This document shows, piece after piece, positions 33,488 to 42,804 of a DNA stretch of 64,000 nucleotides. The position numbers and the translations under genes were made by a program. The notes beneath the pieces were generated by a model. It searched no databases. It was not told the origin of the DNA and saw nothing but the letters and a program-made list of their open reading frames with translations. Position 1 is the first letter of the stretch. Every line of letters starts with the position of its first letter. The DNA comes from Variovorax sp. (lineage in GTDB: Bacteria > Pseudomonadota > Gammaproteobacteria > Burkholderiales > Burkholderiaceae_C), in contig JAGIBP010000005.1 in NCBI GenBank assembly GCA_017744285.1, positions 62,001-126,000 of the forward strand. The letters run 5' to 3'.

Positions 33488-34765
33488 ATGCTGGATGCCG
33501 TGGCCAACCAGCGCCTGTGCCGCGTCGGTCCCGACGATGCGATGGGACGCGCCCTGCGGCACTACTGGGTGCCGTTTCTCCTGTCCTCCGAGCTCGCGCC
33601 CGGAGCCGATCCGCGCGGCGTCGAACTGTTCGGCGAGCGCTTCGTGGGATGGCGCGATGCCGCGGGGCGGCCGGGTCTCTTCGCGGAGGCCTGCCTGCAT
33701 CGCGGCGCCTCCATGCGGCTTGCGCGCGCGGAGGATGACGGCCTGCGCTGCGTCTACCACGGCTGGAAGTTCGCGGTCGACGGCGCCGTGCTCGAAACGC
33801 CGAACGTCGCCGATCCGAAGTTCAGGGAGCGCCTCCGCGGCCGCGCCTACCCGGTGCAGGAAGCGGGCGGCCTGCTCTGGGCCTACCTCGGTCCTCGCGA
33901 GAGTCAGCCGGCGTTCCCGCGCTGGCCGTGGATGGATCTCGCCGACGATCACCGCCTCGTCACGCGGCACGTGGAGGCGTGCAACTTCGTCCAGGTGATC
34001 GAGGGACTGGTGGACTCCTCGCATCTCGGGCTCCTGCACATGAACGGGCTCAGGCAATCGGACAGCGTGGCGCTGGGCTTCGCGCAGAAGGTGAACTCCA
34101 TGCAGCGCCACCTGGCGCCCCGGCTCGAGGTCCAGGAGACGGACTTCGGCTTCTACTACGCGGCGATCCGCGACATCGAGGAAGGAGCCGAACGCCGGAC
34201 GGAGGCGCGCATCGCCGCCTTCGTCGCGCCCTTCACGGTGCTTAACCCGAACGGCGACATCGCGACCTTCGTGGTTCCCCAGTCGGATTCGCAGACCGCC
34301 TTCTTCCACGTGTTCTGGAGCGAACGCGACGCGCTCAATCGCGAGCCGCTGCGCGCGCGGCACCTGGACTTCATCGGCCTCGGCCCTGCCGTGCTGGACG
34401 CCTTCGGCCTGACGGACGAGACGATCGGCCGCCCCGACCGGCCGGGCGTGGCCAACCGCTTCATGCAGGACCGCGACGCGATGCGCCGCGGCGAAAGCTG
34501 GAGCGGCCTGCCGGGACTGATCGAGGAGGACGTCGCGGCCTCGGTCTCGGCGGGGGCGCTGCGCGACCGCTCGCACGAGGCGCTGTCGGCGGCCGATGTC
34601 GGCATCAGCCGCCTCTACCGCTGCCTGCAGGCCTGCGTGGAGGCGGCCGAGGACGGCAGGCGTCCCCCGGGCGCCCTGCGCGCCGGCGGCTGGCATGACG
34701 TGGTGGGCACGCACGGCGTGCTCGAAGGGGGCGACTGGCGCGACCTGTTGCCGCGCATCGGCTGA
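33488..34765 (+). CDS. Rieske ring-hydroxylating oxygenase alpha subunit (phthalate dioxygenase-like), copy 1
   Basis: 425 residues. The Rieske centre ligands are CLHRGAS and CVYHGW (about residues 69 and 88), and the mononuclear iron site is IEGLVDSSHLGLLH (about 180), with D-x2-H-x4-H. The opening NQRLCRVGPDDAMGRALRHYW is shared with copies 2 and 3. The family (phthalate dioxygenase, phenoxybenzoate dioxygenase, O-demethylases) uses a separate flavin/2Fe-2S reductase, which is the next gene. Substrate is unknown. Confidence 0.92.
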   Translation: MLDAVANQRLCRVGPDDAMGRALRHYWVPFLLSSELAPGADPRGVELFGERFVGWRDAAGRPGLFAEACLHRGASMRLARAEDDGLRCVYHGWKFAVDGAVLETPNVADPKFRERLRGRAYPVQEAGGLLWAYLGPRESQPAFPRWPWMDLADDHRLVTRHVEACNFVQVIEGLVDSSHLGLLHMNGLRQSDSVALGFAQKVNSMQRHLAPRLEVQETDFGFYYAAIRDIEEGAERRTEARIAAFVAPFTVLNPNGDIATFVVPQSDSQTAFFHVFWSERDALNREPLRARHLDFIGLGPAVLDAFGLTDETIGRPDRPGVANRFMQDRDAMRRGESWSGLPGLIEEDVAASVSAGALRDRSHEALSAADVGISRLYRCLQACVEAAEDGRRPPGALRAGGWHDVVGTHGVLEGGDWRDLLPRIG

Positions 34766-34786
34766 GCCTCTTTTCTAGGAATCGAC

Positions 34787-35749
34787 ATGGACCCCCTGCT
34801 GCAAGTGCGGGTCGCCGCCAAGCGACCGGTCGCGGATGGCATCGCGGCCTTCGAGCTCGCGCCTCTCGCGGGTGAGCGCCTGCCCGTCTTCGAGGCCGGC
34901 GCGCACATCGATGTTCACGTGCCGGACGGACCGGTGCGCCAGTATTCGCTCTACGACCTGCCGGACGATCCGCAGCGCTATCGCATCGGCGTGCTGCGCG
35001 ATCCGCAATCGCGCGGCGGCTCGGCGAAGCTGCTCGATGCGGTCCAGGAGGGCGACGTCATCTCGGTGAGCGCGCCGCGCAACCACTTCGCGCTCGAGCG
35101 CGATGCTCGTCATTCCATCCTGTTCGCCGGCGGCATCGGCATCACGCCGATCCTCAGCATGGCGCAGCAGCTGGCGCGCGAGCAGCGGTCGTTCGATCTG
35201 CACTACTGCGGCCGTTCGCTCAGCCGGATGGCCTTCGTCGAGCCGTTGCGCCGGTCCGGCTTCGCCGCGCAGGTCCATGTGCACGTGGACGACGGCGCGG
35301 CTTCGCAGCAGCTCCAGGCGCGCCGGAGCATCGGGCGCCCCGCGCCCGGCACGCACCTCTATGTCTGCGGGCCGACCGGCTTCATGGCGCACGTCCTGGA
35401 GACGGCCCGCGCGCTCGGCTGGGACGACGCGCACCTGCACCGGGAGTACTTTGCCGCCGCGCCGGTCGACCACTCGGCCGACGGTCCCTTCGAACTGGCG
35501 CTCGCGCGAAGCGGCGCGGTGGTCCGGGTCGGCGCGGACCAGAGCGCGGCGCAGGCGCTGCTCGACGCGGGCGTCGGCCTGTCGCTGTCGTGCGAGCAGG
35601 GGGTCTGCGGCACCTGCATGACCCGCGTGATGGACGGTGTTCCCGATCACCGCGACCTCTATCTGACCGACGCCGAGCACGCGCGCAACGATTGCTTCAT
35701 GCCCTGCTGCTCGCGCTCGCGCACGCCGCGGCTGGTGCTCGATCTCTGA
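34787..35749 (+). CDS. Phthalate dioxygenase reductase-type oxidoreductase
   Basis: 320 residues in the PDR/VanB order: FMN domain with VRQYSLYDLPDD, NAD domain with FAGGIGITPILSM and YVCGPTGFM, then a C-terminal plant-type 2Fe-2S domain, SCEQGVCGTCMTRV followed by a fourth cysteine near FMPCCS. It passes electrons from NADH to Rieske oxygenases. It is the only reductase among three oxygenase genes and so probably serves all three. Confidence 0.93.
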   Translation: MDPLLQVRVAAKRPVADGIAAFELAPLAGERLPVFEAGAHIDVHVPDGPVRQYSLYDLPDDPQRYRIGVLRDPQSRGGSAKLLDAVQEGDVISVSAPRNHFALERDARHSILFAGGIGITPILSMAQQLAREQRSFDLHYCGRSLSRMAFVEPLRRSGFAAQVHVHVDDGAASQQLQARRSIGRPAPGTHLYVCGPTGFMAHVLETARALGWDDAHLHREYFAAAPVDHSADGPFELALARSGAVVRVGADQSAAQALLDAGVGLSLSCEQGVCGTCMTRVMDGVPDHRDLYLTDAEHARNDCFMPCCSRSRTPRLVLDL

Positions 35750-35778
35750 CCTCCGATCCACCCACGAAAGGAATCCCG

Positions 35779-37077
35779 ATGCTCACGAAGCAAGACAACG
35801 ACCTGATGTGCCGCACCGGCCAGGACACCCCCATGGGCCAGGCCATGCGCCGGTTCTGGCTGCCCGTGATGCACTTGAGCGACGTGCCGGCGGCGGGGGG
35901 CGATCCCAAGGAGGTCGAACTCCTGGGCGAACACTTCGTCGCCTGGCGCGACGAGCAGGGCTGCGCCGGCCTGTTCTCGGCCTACTGCCTGCATCGCGGC
36001 GCCTCGATGGCACTGGCGCGCGCCGAGGGCGATGGCCTGCGCTGCATCTACCACGGCTGGAAGTTCGCGGTGGACGGCGCCGTGCTGGACACGCCCAACG
36101 TGGCCGACCCGAAGTTCAGGGAGCGCATCAGGGGGCGGACCTTTCCCGTGCGGGAGGCCGGGGGGCTGCTGTGGGCCTACCTGGGGCCCCGGGACGCGGA
36201 GCCGGCCTTTCCGCACTACCCGTTCATGGACGAGGACGACGCGCATCGCATCAATGCCTGCGCGGTCGCGAACTGCAACTACGTGCAGGTGATCGAGGGG
36301 CTCGTCGACTCCTCGCACCTCACCGTGCTTCATGCCTCGGGCCTGGCCAGGACCAACGGCGTGGAGCTGGACTTCGCGAAGAAGACCACCCACATGCAAT
36401 TCGAGGCATCGCCGCTGATCGAGGCCGACGAGACCGACTTCGGCTTCCACTACGTGGCGATGCGCAGCGCGGGCGACAGGCGCGTGGCGCGCATCGCCTC
36501 GTTCATCGCTCCGTGCTTCGTGGCCAATCCGAACGGGGATCTCTGGTTTGCGGTGGTGCCGGTGAACGACGAGCGCTGCAACTTCTTCCACGTCTGGTGG
36601 AACGCCGACAAGCGGATCGGCGAGGAGCCGTTGCGCACGCAGCAACTGGCGTTCGTGGGGCTGGACGAGCCCACGCTGGCCAAGTACGGCATGACGGCCG
36701 CGACCTGCGAGGGGCCGGCCGCGATGGACTGGCGCAACGGCTACCGGCAGGACCGCGACCGCCAGCGCGCGGGCCACTTCACCGGCTTCGACAGCTTCAC
36801 CCAGGAAGATGCGGCCTGCAGCATTTCCTCCGGCGCCATTCGCGACCGTTCGCAGGAGATGCTGTCCACCGCGGACATCGCGATCAGCCGGCTCTACCGC
36901 AGCCTGCTGGCCTGCGCGCGCGCCGTGCGCGACGGGCAGCCGCTTCCGGCGCTGAACGTCGAGGTCGGCCGGGTCGTGGGCACGTCGGCCGAGATCGGCA
37001 TGGACGAGGACTGGCGCGGCCTCGTGCCCCATCACAACATCGTTTCGAGCGGCGCGCGCGCCGCTCGCGCGCAATGA
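35779..37077 (+). CDS. Rieske ring-hydroxylating oxygenase alpha subunit, copy 2
   Basis: 432 residues from the ATG behind AAAGGA; the frame is open upstream but the conserved start is MLTKQDNDLMCRTGQDTPMG. Rieske ligands are in CLHRGAS and CIYHGW; the iron site is IEGLVDSSHLTVLH. It is closest to copy 1: both share FAVDGAVL, TPNVADPKFRER and GGLLWAYLGPR almost unchanged. The two probably arose by duplication, with the reductase gene now between them. Confidence 0.92.
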   Translation: MLTKQDNDLMCRTGQDTPMGQAMRRFWLPVMHLSDVPAAGGDPKEVELLGEHFVAWRDEQGCAGLFSAYCLHRGASMALARAEGDGLRCIYHGWKFAVDGAVLDTPNVADPKFRERIRGRTFPVREAGGLLWAYLGPRDAEPAFPHYPFMDEDDAHRINACAVANCNYVQVIEGLVDSSHLTVLHASGLARTNGVELDFAKKTTHMQFEASPLIEADETDFGFHYVAMRSAGDRRVARIASFIAPCFVANPNGDLWFAVVPVNDERCNFFHVWWNADKRIGEEPLRTQQLAFVGLDEPTLAKYGMTAATCEGPAAMDWRNGYRQDRDRQRAGHFTGFDSFTQEDAACSISSGAIRDRSQEMLSTADIAISRLYRSLLACARAVRDGQPLPALNVEVGRVVGTSAEIGMDEDWRGLVPHHNIVSSGARAARAQ

Positions 37078-37096
37078 CATCGAGAAGGAGCCTGCA

Positions 37097-38365
37097 ATGC
37101 TGAACCGCCAAGACAACGAACTCCTCTGCCGCGTGGGCCCCGGCACGGCCATGGGCGAGATGATGCGCCGCTACTGGCACCCGGTGTGCACCTCGGCGCA
37201 ACTGCCGCACCCGGACTCGCCGCCGCTGCGTGTTCGCCTCCTGGGCGAAGACTATGTCGCCTTTCGCGACACGCAGGGACGCGTCGGCGTGATGGAGGAG
37301 CTGTGCATGCACCGCGGCGCATCGCTGGCGCTCGGGCGCGTGGAGGAGGGGGGCCTGCGCTGCCTCTACCACGGCTGGAAGTTCGACGTCAGCGGTGTGG
37401 TGCTGGAAACACCCAACCACGCGGACCCCAGGTACCGCGAGCGCATGAAGGCCCCGGCCTTCCCGGTGCGCGAGGAGGGCGGGCTCGTGTGGGCCTACGT
37501 GGGCCCGAAGGAGCTGCAGCCGGCGTTCTCGCGCTATGCCTTCATGGAGGCCGAGCCCGCGCATCGCACGGTGCTGCGCATCAACGTCGGCTGCAACTAC
37601 CTGCAGCTCGTCGAGGGCGGCGAGGACAGCTCGCACGTGGGCGTCCTGCACACGAACATGGCGCGTCCGGGCTGGAAGGACGACGAGTTCGAGCCGAACC
37701 CCGACGTGGTGAATCCGGCGGCGCTCACGACCAACGACCTCGAGCCCCAGCTCAAGATCGAGGAGACCGCGTTCGGCTTCCAGTACGTGGCGCTGCGCAG
37801 GATCGGCAGGGAGGGCGTGAAGAACGCGCGTGTCGTGCCCTTCATCGTGCCGTACGGCCGCGTCATCCCGGCGTCGGCGTTTCAGTTCACGGTGCTCGAG
37901 GTGCCGGACGACGACACGCACACGAGCACCTACATCATCGTCCACGGCAACGCGCCGGTGGCGCAGGAGAAGATCATCGAGCTCCTGGGGCTGGACGACC
38001 CGCGCTACTACGACCGCACGACCTGCGCATTCACCGCCACCTGGGCCGACGCCTTCGGGCAGAACCGCGAGCGCATGCTCGAGAACTGGACGGGCCTGCG
38101 CGGCGTGGAGGTCGAGGACGCCGCCATCGCGCTGTCGCAGGGGCCGCTCTACGACCGCTCGAAGGAGCACCTCGTCCCGGCCGACCAGGCCGTGATGCGG
38201 GTGCGGCGCGTGCTGCTCGATTCGGTCAGGCGGGTCATGGACGGCAAGCCTCCGGTCGGCGTCGGCGTGGACCTGCGCGGCGTGGGCGCCTGCGATGCGG
38301 AGCTTGAGGACGGCGGCGCGTGGCAGGCCCTGATGCCTGCTCACCGCGAAGCGGCCGCGGCCTGA
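37097..38365 (+). CDS. Rieske ring-hydroxylating oxygenase alpha subunit, copy 3
   Basis: 422 residues beginning MLNRQDNELLCRVGPGTAMG, with GAAGGAG ahead. Rieske ligands CMHRGAS and CLYHGW; iron site VEGGEDSSHVGVLH. It is more divergent than copies 1 and 2: FDVSGVVLETPNHADPRYRE replaces the shared text and the middle has a different substrate region (NMARPGWKDDEF). It may act on a different intermediate. Confidence 0.92.
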   Translation: MLNRQDNELLCRVGPGTAMGEMMRRYWHPVCTSAQLPHPDSPPLRVRLLGEDYVAFRDTQGRVGVMEELCMHRGASLALGRVEEGGLRCLYHGWKFDVSGVVLETPNHADPRYRERMKAPAFPVREEGGLVWAYVGPKELQPAFSRYAFMEAEPAHRTVLRINVGCNYLQLVEGGEDSSHVGVLHTNMARPGWKDDEFEPNPDVVNPAALTTNDLEPQLKIEETAFGFQYVALRRIGREGVKNARVVPFIVPYGRVIPASAFQFTVLEVPDDDTHTSTYIIVHGNAPVAQEKIIELLGLDDPRYYDRTTCAFTATWADAFGQNRERMLENWTGLRGVEVEDAAIALSQGPLYDRSKEHLVPADQAVMRVRRVLLDSVRRVMDGKPPVGVGVDLRGVGACDAELEDGGAWQALMPAHREAAAA

Positions 38366-38376
38366 GGAGGCGCACG

Positions 38377-39195
38377 ATGAGCAGCGACGCCACGGGCCAG
38401 GTGCCCGACTTCCTTTCCCTGCTGCGGCTGGACGGCCGCGGCTTCGTGGTGCTGGGCGCCGGGCAGGGCATCGGCGAGCAGTGTTGCCACGCCCTCGCGC
38501 AAGCCGGGGCGCGCCTGCTGTGCGTCGATCGCGACGAGTCACTGGCCCGGCGGATCGCGCAGGCGGTCGGCGGCCAGCCCTGCGCGGCCGATGTCACCTC
38601 GCGCGTCGACATGCAGCGCGTGTTCGACGTGGCCCGCACGAGCTTCGGCCGCGTGCATGGCGTGGTGGACATCATCGGCGTGGCGGGCATCAAGCCTTTC
38701 GCCGCCGTCGACGACGCCGCTTGGGAGCAGCAGTTCGACATCGTTCTTCGCCATGCGTATCTCGCGATCCAGATCGGCGGCGAGATGATGGCCGGGGACG
38801 GCGGCGGCAGCTTCGCCTTCGTGGGCTCGATGTCGGGCAACCGCAGCGTGCCCAACCAGACCGCCTATGCGGTGTCCAAGGCCGCGCTGCATCACCTGGT
38901 GCGCTGCGCCGGCGCGGAGTATGCGCGGCGCGGCGTGCGCATCAACGCGGTGGCGCCGGGCTATGTGCGCACGCCGCGGCTGAACCAGCGCCTCGACGCG
39001 GGCGCGTGGGAGGCGATCAGCCGGGTCATTCCGATCGGCCGCCCGGCCACGCCCGCCGAGATCGCCGGGCCGCTGCTCTTCCTCTCGTGCGACCTGAGTG
39101 CCCACATGACGGGCGAAGTCATCGCGGTGGATGGAGGGGCCGGTGTCATGGCGGCCTTCCCCGACGTGAAGTTCGCGCCCGCCGCCACGCCATGA
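38377..39195 (+). CDS. Short-chain dehydrogenase/reductase
   Basis: 272 residues from the ATG at 38377 behind GAGGAGG. Cofactor loop VVLGAGQGIGEQCC, catalytic YAVSKAALHHLV, and the C-terminal MTGEVIAVDGGAGV. The usual NNAG segment is replaced by IIGVAGI. It overlaps the esterase gene by ATGA. Likely second alcohol dehydrogenase or dihydrodiol dehydrogenase of the pathway. Confidence 0.88.
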   Translation: MSSDATGQVPDFLSLLRLDGRGFVVLGAGQGIGEQCCHALAQAGARLLCVDRDESLARRIAQAVGGQPCAADVTSRVDMQRVFDVARTSFGRVHGVVDIIGVAGIKPFAAVDDAAWEQQFDIVLRHAYLAIQIGGEMMAGDGGGSFAFVGSMSGNRSVPNQTAYAVSKAALHHLVRCAGAEYARRGVRINAVAPGYVRTPRLNQRLDAGAWEAISRVIPIGRPATPAEIAGPLLFLSCDLSAHMTGEVIAVDGGAGVMAAFPDVKFAPAATP

Positions 39196-40139
39196 ATCTC
39201 ATGATGGCTTCGACCGACTCCATCCATCCCCTGCTGCGCCCCGTGGCGGGCGCCGCGGCCGCCAAACCCAGCCTGGCGCAGATGACGCCCGCGCAGGCCC
39301 GCGCGCACATCGCGCAGGTGGCGGCGGCGCGGCCGCCGGGGCCCGCGATCGACATGGTGATCGACCGGGAGATTCCCGGCAGCGGCGGTCCCATTCCCGT
39401 GCGCATCTATCTACCGCACGAAGCGGCCGGCGTCGTCATGGCCTTTCATGGCGGCGGCTGGCTGATGGGCAACCGGGACACCTTCGACTTCGTCTGCCGC
39501 CACCTCGCGAACGATTCGGGGCTGGCAGTGGTGAGCGTGGACTATCGGCTCGCGCCCGAGCATCCGTTTCCCGCGGCGCTCGACGACGCCTGGGAGGCGA
39601 CCTGCTGGGTCGAGGCGCATGGCGCGCAATGGCAGCTTCCGTCCGGGCGCCTCGGGCTCTTCGGCGAATCCGCTGGCGGCAATCTGGCAGCGGTGGTTGC
39701 CCTGATGGCCCGCGATCGCCAGGGGCCGGCGATCCGGGCCCAGGCCCTCGTCTACCCCGCCACCGATGCGCGCCAGGGCTCCGATTCGCTGCGCACGCAT
39801 GCCGAAGGTTTCATGCAGCGCGGCGCCGATGTGGCGCACGCCTACCGGACCTATGCGCTGGGCCACGGGGCCGATGCCGGTGACTGGCGCCTGTCTCCGC
39901 TCCTGGCCGCCAGCCATGCGGGCCTGCCGCCGGCGCTGGTCGTCACCGCCGAGTGCGACGCCGTGCGCGACGAGGCCGAAGCCTATGCCGACGCACTGGC
40001 CGAGGCGGGCGTGTCCGTGGGCTGCGTGCGCTATCGCGGCATGCTCCATACCTTCTACAGCATGCGCGCAAGCGTGCCGGCGGCGGCCCTGGCGCAGCGC
40101 CAGGTGGCCGACATGCTGCGCACGAACCTGCTCGCCTGA
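39192..40139 (+). CDS. Alpha/beta hydrolase, hormone-sensitive-lipase type
   Basis: 315 residues. Oxyanion motif VMAFHGGGWLMG (HGGG), nucleophile elbow FGESAGGNLA, catalytic aspartate in AECDAVRDEAE and histidine in MLHTFYSM. HSL-type carboxylesterases hydrolyse small esters or lactones in the cytoplasm. Within this operon it could open a lactone or release an ester side group from the substrate. Confidence 0.92.
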   Translation: MNLMMASTDSIHPLLRPVAGAAAAKPSLAQMTPAQARAHIAQVAAARPPGPAIDMVIDREIPGSGGPIPVRIYLPHEAAGVVMAFHGGGWLMGNRDTFDFVCRHLANDSGLAVVSVDYRLAPEHPFPAALDDAWEATCWVEAHGAQWQLPSGRLGLFGESAGGNLAAVVALMARDRQGPAIRAQALVYPATDARQGSDSLRTHAEGFMQRGADVAHAYRTYALGHGADAGDWRLSPLLAASHAGLPPALVVTAECDAVRDEAEAYADALAEAGVSVGCVRYRGMLHTFYSMRASVPAAALAQRQVADMLRTNLLA

Positions 40140-40143
40140 GGCC

Positions 40144-41322
40144 ATGGATCGGCTCCGGCATGCCCATTCCATCGAAGACCTGCGCGAGCTCGCGCGCCGG
40201 CGCCTTCCGCGCGGCGTGTTCGATTTCTTCGATGGCGGGGCCGAGGACGAAGTCACGCTGCGAGCCAACCGCGGCGGCTTCGAGCGCCTGCGTCTGCGCC
40301 CGCGCACCTTGGTGGACGTGCAGCAGCCGGACCCTTCGACCTCGATCCTCGGCGCCCCGGCGGCGCTGCCCATCGTCATCGCACCCACGGGCGCCATCGG
40401 CGCGGGATGGCCGCAAGCGGACCTCGCCATTGCGCGGGTCGCGGCACGTGCGGGCATCCCCTACACGCTGTCGACCACCGCGACGTCCTCCATCGAGGAC
40501 ATTGCCCGCGAGGCCGGCGGGCGCCTGTGGTTCCAGCTCTACGTCCTGCGGGACAAGGCGTTCACCAGCGGGCTGATTCGCCGCGCCGAGGGCGCCGGCT
40601 ACGAGGGCCTGGTCGTGACCCTGGACCTGGCCGCCGGCGGCAAGCGCGAGCGCGATCTGCGCAACCGCTTCACGGTGCCGCTGCGGCCGCACTGGCGCAC
40701 GCTGGCGGACTTCGCGCGCCATCCGGGCTGGTGCTGGCGCATGCTCCGACACGGCCAGCCCGTGTTCGCCAATCTCGCGGGCTTCGCAGGCGCCGTCGAC
40801 CCGCGCGCGTCGATCGCGGCCAAGGTGGGCCAGAGCCTCGATGCCTCGTTCGGCTGGGACGACCTGCGGGCCCTGCGCGACGCCTGGCGCGGCAAGCTGC
40901 TGGTGAAGGGCGTGGTGCGCGGCGACGACGCAAGCCGCCTGGCCGCCATGGGCGTGGACGCGATCTGGGTCTCCAACCATGGAGGCCGCCAGCTGGACGG
41001 CGCGATCGCGTCGATCGACGCACTGCCCGACGTGGCATCGGCGGTCCGGGGGCGGGTGCCCGTCCTGCTCGACTCCGGCGTGCGGCGCGGCGTCGATGTC
41101 GTGAAGGCGCTGGCGCTCGGGGCCCAGGCGGTCGCCATCGGCCGGGCGACCCTGTACGGTGCTGCCGCCCACGGCGAGGCCGGCGCCGATCGTGCGATCC
41201 AGATCCTCGGCGACGAGTTGCGGCGCGCGATGCAGCTGTGCGGCACGCCGCGGATCCAGGACATCGACGCCCGGCTGCTTCAAGGCTCCGCGCATTCCCA
41301 GGAGAAGGAGACGGACGCATGA
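40144..41322 (+). CDS. FMN-dependent alpha-hydroxy acid oxidase/dehydrogenase
   Basis: 392 residues of the lactate/mandelate/glycolate oxidase family (TIM barrel with FMN). VFDFFDGGAEDEVTLRAN near the start, ALPIVIAPTGAIG, LWFQLYVLRDK and the active-site SNHGGRQLDG with the catalytic histidine, followed by LLDSGVRRGVDVVKALALGA. It oxidises an (S)-2-hydroxyacid. The following gene is hydroxypyruvate-isomerase-like, hinting at glycolate/glyoxylate-type C2-C3 products or a mandelate-like aromatic acid. Confidence 0.9.
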   Translation: MDRLRHAHSIEDLRELARRRLPRGVFDFFDGGAEDEVTLRANRGGFERLRLRPRTLVDVQQPDPSTSILGAPAALPIVIAPTGAIGAGWPQADLAIARVAARAGIPYTLSTTATSSIEDIAREAGGRLWFQLYVLRDKAFTSGLIRRAEGAGYEGLVVTLDLAAGGKRERDLRNRFTVPLRPHWRTLADFARHPGWCWRMLRHGQPVFANLAGFAGAVDPRASIAAKVGQSLDASFGWDDLRALRDAWRGKLLVKGVVRGDDASRLAAMGVDAIWVSNHGGRQLDGAIASIDALPDVASAVRGRVPVLLDSGVRRGVDVVKALALGAQAVAIGRATLYGAAAHGEAGADRAIQILGDELRRAMQLCGTPRIQDIDARLLQGSAHSQEKETDA

Positions 41323-42176
41323 ACGACTGGCATCTGCGCTACGCCCCGCATCTCGGCTATCGGCCACCCTTCGAGCCGCTGTTCAAGGGGCTGGTGGCCA
41401 GCGACGACCTGGTCGACCATGTCGCATTCGCCGCGGACCAGGGCTTCGCGGGTGTGTGCCATCCGGCGGCACGGGGCCGCTCCCCGCACGAGCAGGAACG
41501 CCTGGGCCGTGCCCTGGCGCGCCACGGCATGGAGGCCGGCTGCGTGCTCTACACCGGATTCGACCAGCTGCGCAACACGAGCTGGGCCACCCGCGGTGAA
41601 GAAGCGCGTGCCTGGATCGCCGGCGAGCTGCGCGAAGCGATCGCCGCCGCGAAGCGCGTGGGATCGCGCCGGCTCGCAGTCCTTGCGGGCGCGGATCCGA
41701 TGCAGCCCCTCGCGCTGCAGCGGGCGGCCATGGCGGAGCACCTGCGCTGGGCGGGCGACCTCGCCGCACAGGCCGGGATGACCCTGTGCCTCGAAACGCT
41801 CAGTCGCAAGAGCATCCCCGGCATGCTGCTGCAGCACGTGCCCGACGCCCATGCCGTGGCGCGGGCGGCCGACCACCCCGCGGTCCGCGTGATCTTCGAC
41901 ACCTCCCATGTGCAGATCATGGACGGGGACCTGCTCTTTCACCTCGACCAGGTGTGGGACCGGGTCGAGATCGTTCAGCTCGCGGACAACCCGGGCCGCT
42001 TCGAACCCGGCACGGGCGAGATCAATTTCGAGTCGGTGCTTCGCGCTCTCTCGCACCGTGGCTACCGGGGATTGGTCGAGCTCGAACACGGCTGGGCGAG
42101 TCCCGGCATCGACAGCGAGCGGCGCGGCCTGGAGACCTTGCGCCGGCTCGATGCCGCGGCCTGCCGGCCGCCATGA
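41319..42176 (+). CDS. Hydroxypyruvate isomerase-like TIM-barrel protein
   Basis: 285 residues from the ATG in the ATGA overlap. The Hyi signature is plain: VQLADNPGRFEPGTGEINFE, with catalytic glutamates expected in LCLETLS and LVELEHG, and DTSHVQIMDGD in between. It belongs to the xylose-isomerase-like/AP endonuclease 2 superfamily. Last gene of the run. The true substrate may differ from hydroxypyruvate; related proteins act on other 2-hydroxy/2-oxo aldehydes or keto sugars. Confidence 0.85.
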   Translation: MNDWHLRYAPHLGYRPPFEPLFKGLVASDDLVDHVAFAADQGFAGVCHPAARGRSPHEQERLGRALARHGMEAGCVLYTGFDQLRNTSWATRGEEARAWIAGELREAIAAAKRVGSRRLAVLAGADPMQPLALQRAAMAEHLRWAGDLAAQAGMTLCLETLSRKSIPGMLLQHVPDAHAVARAADHPAVRVIFDTSHVQIMDGDLLFHLDQVWDRVEIVQLADNPGRFEPGTGEINFESVLRALSHRGYRGLVELEHGWASPGIDSERRGLETLRRLDAAACRPP

Positions 42177-42237
42177 AGCCGCGGGACCGCGAGCGCGGGG
42201 CGGCCTGAGGCCGCTCGCCGCATGGCACGATAGCGGG

Positions 42238-42804
42238 ATGCCCGAGTCCGTCCGCCGCCCTGCCTATCGCACCTGGCCCGCCACGCTCGCGATTCTCTGC
42301 GCGCTCACGGTCTACGTCGGCGGCCTGCAGCTCTGGGACCGCATGACGCCGAGCACGCGCGCCTTGCCCGATGGCGAGGCGGTGGTCGTGGGGCAGGCCC
42401 GCTTCACGCCCGCCAAGGGCTGGCTGATGAACATCTCGCGCTCGCGCCCGGGCCAGTCGATGGTGTTGTTCAAGAACGGGCACACCTTCTCGGTGCGCAC
42501 CTCGCGCTGGTTCGGCGGCCCCGAGGGCCCGCTCGAGCGCGAACAGCGCCTGATCGAACGCGGGCAGCACCTGCACGTGGAGGGCGAGACCTCGAACGTG
42601 CTCACCGACTGGGGCCTGCAGGGCACGACCTTCGCCTACTACGGCTCCAAGCTCAGCGGCCGCTTCTGGCTGATGGTGGACCCGGCGCGCGCCTCGGTGG
42701 TGCAGGTGGACTTCTACGGCCCGAACGACGACGCGACGAGCGCCGCGCAGGCACTGGACGAAGCCCGGGCCATGGTCGCCTCCATGGACACGGAGGCATC
42801 GTGA
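42238..42804 (+). CDS. Conserved hypothetical protein with one membrane anchor
   Basis: 188 residues from the ATG at 42238. An N-terminal hydrophobic segment (TLAILCALTVYVGGLQLW) anchors a soluble domain outside the cytoplasm. The rest (GWLMNISRSRPGQSMVLFK, FWLMVDPARASVVQVDF) has no family I recognise. It overlaps the PrsW-like gene by GTGA, so the two probably work together. Confidence 0.7.
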   Translation: MPESVRRPAYRTWPATLAILCALTVYVGGLQLWDRMTPSTRALPDGEAVVVGQARFTPAKGWLMNISRSRPGQSMVLFKNGHTFSVRTSRWFGGPEGPLEREQRLIERGQHLHVEGETSNVLTDWGLQGTTFAYYGSKLSGRFWLMVDPARASVVQVDFYGPNDDATSAAQALDEARAMVASMDTEAS

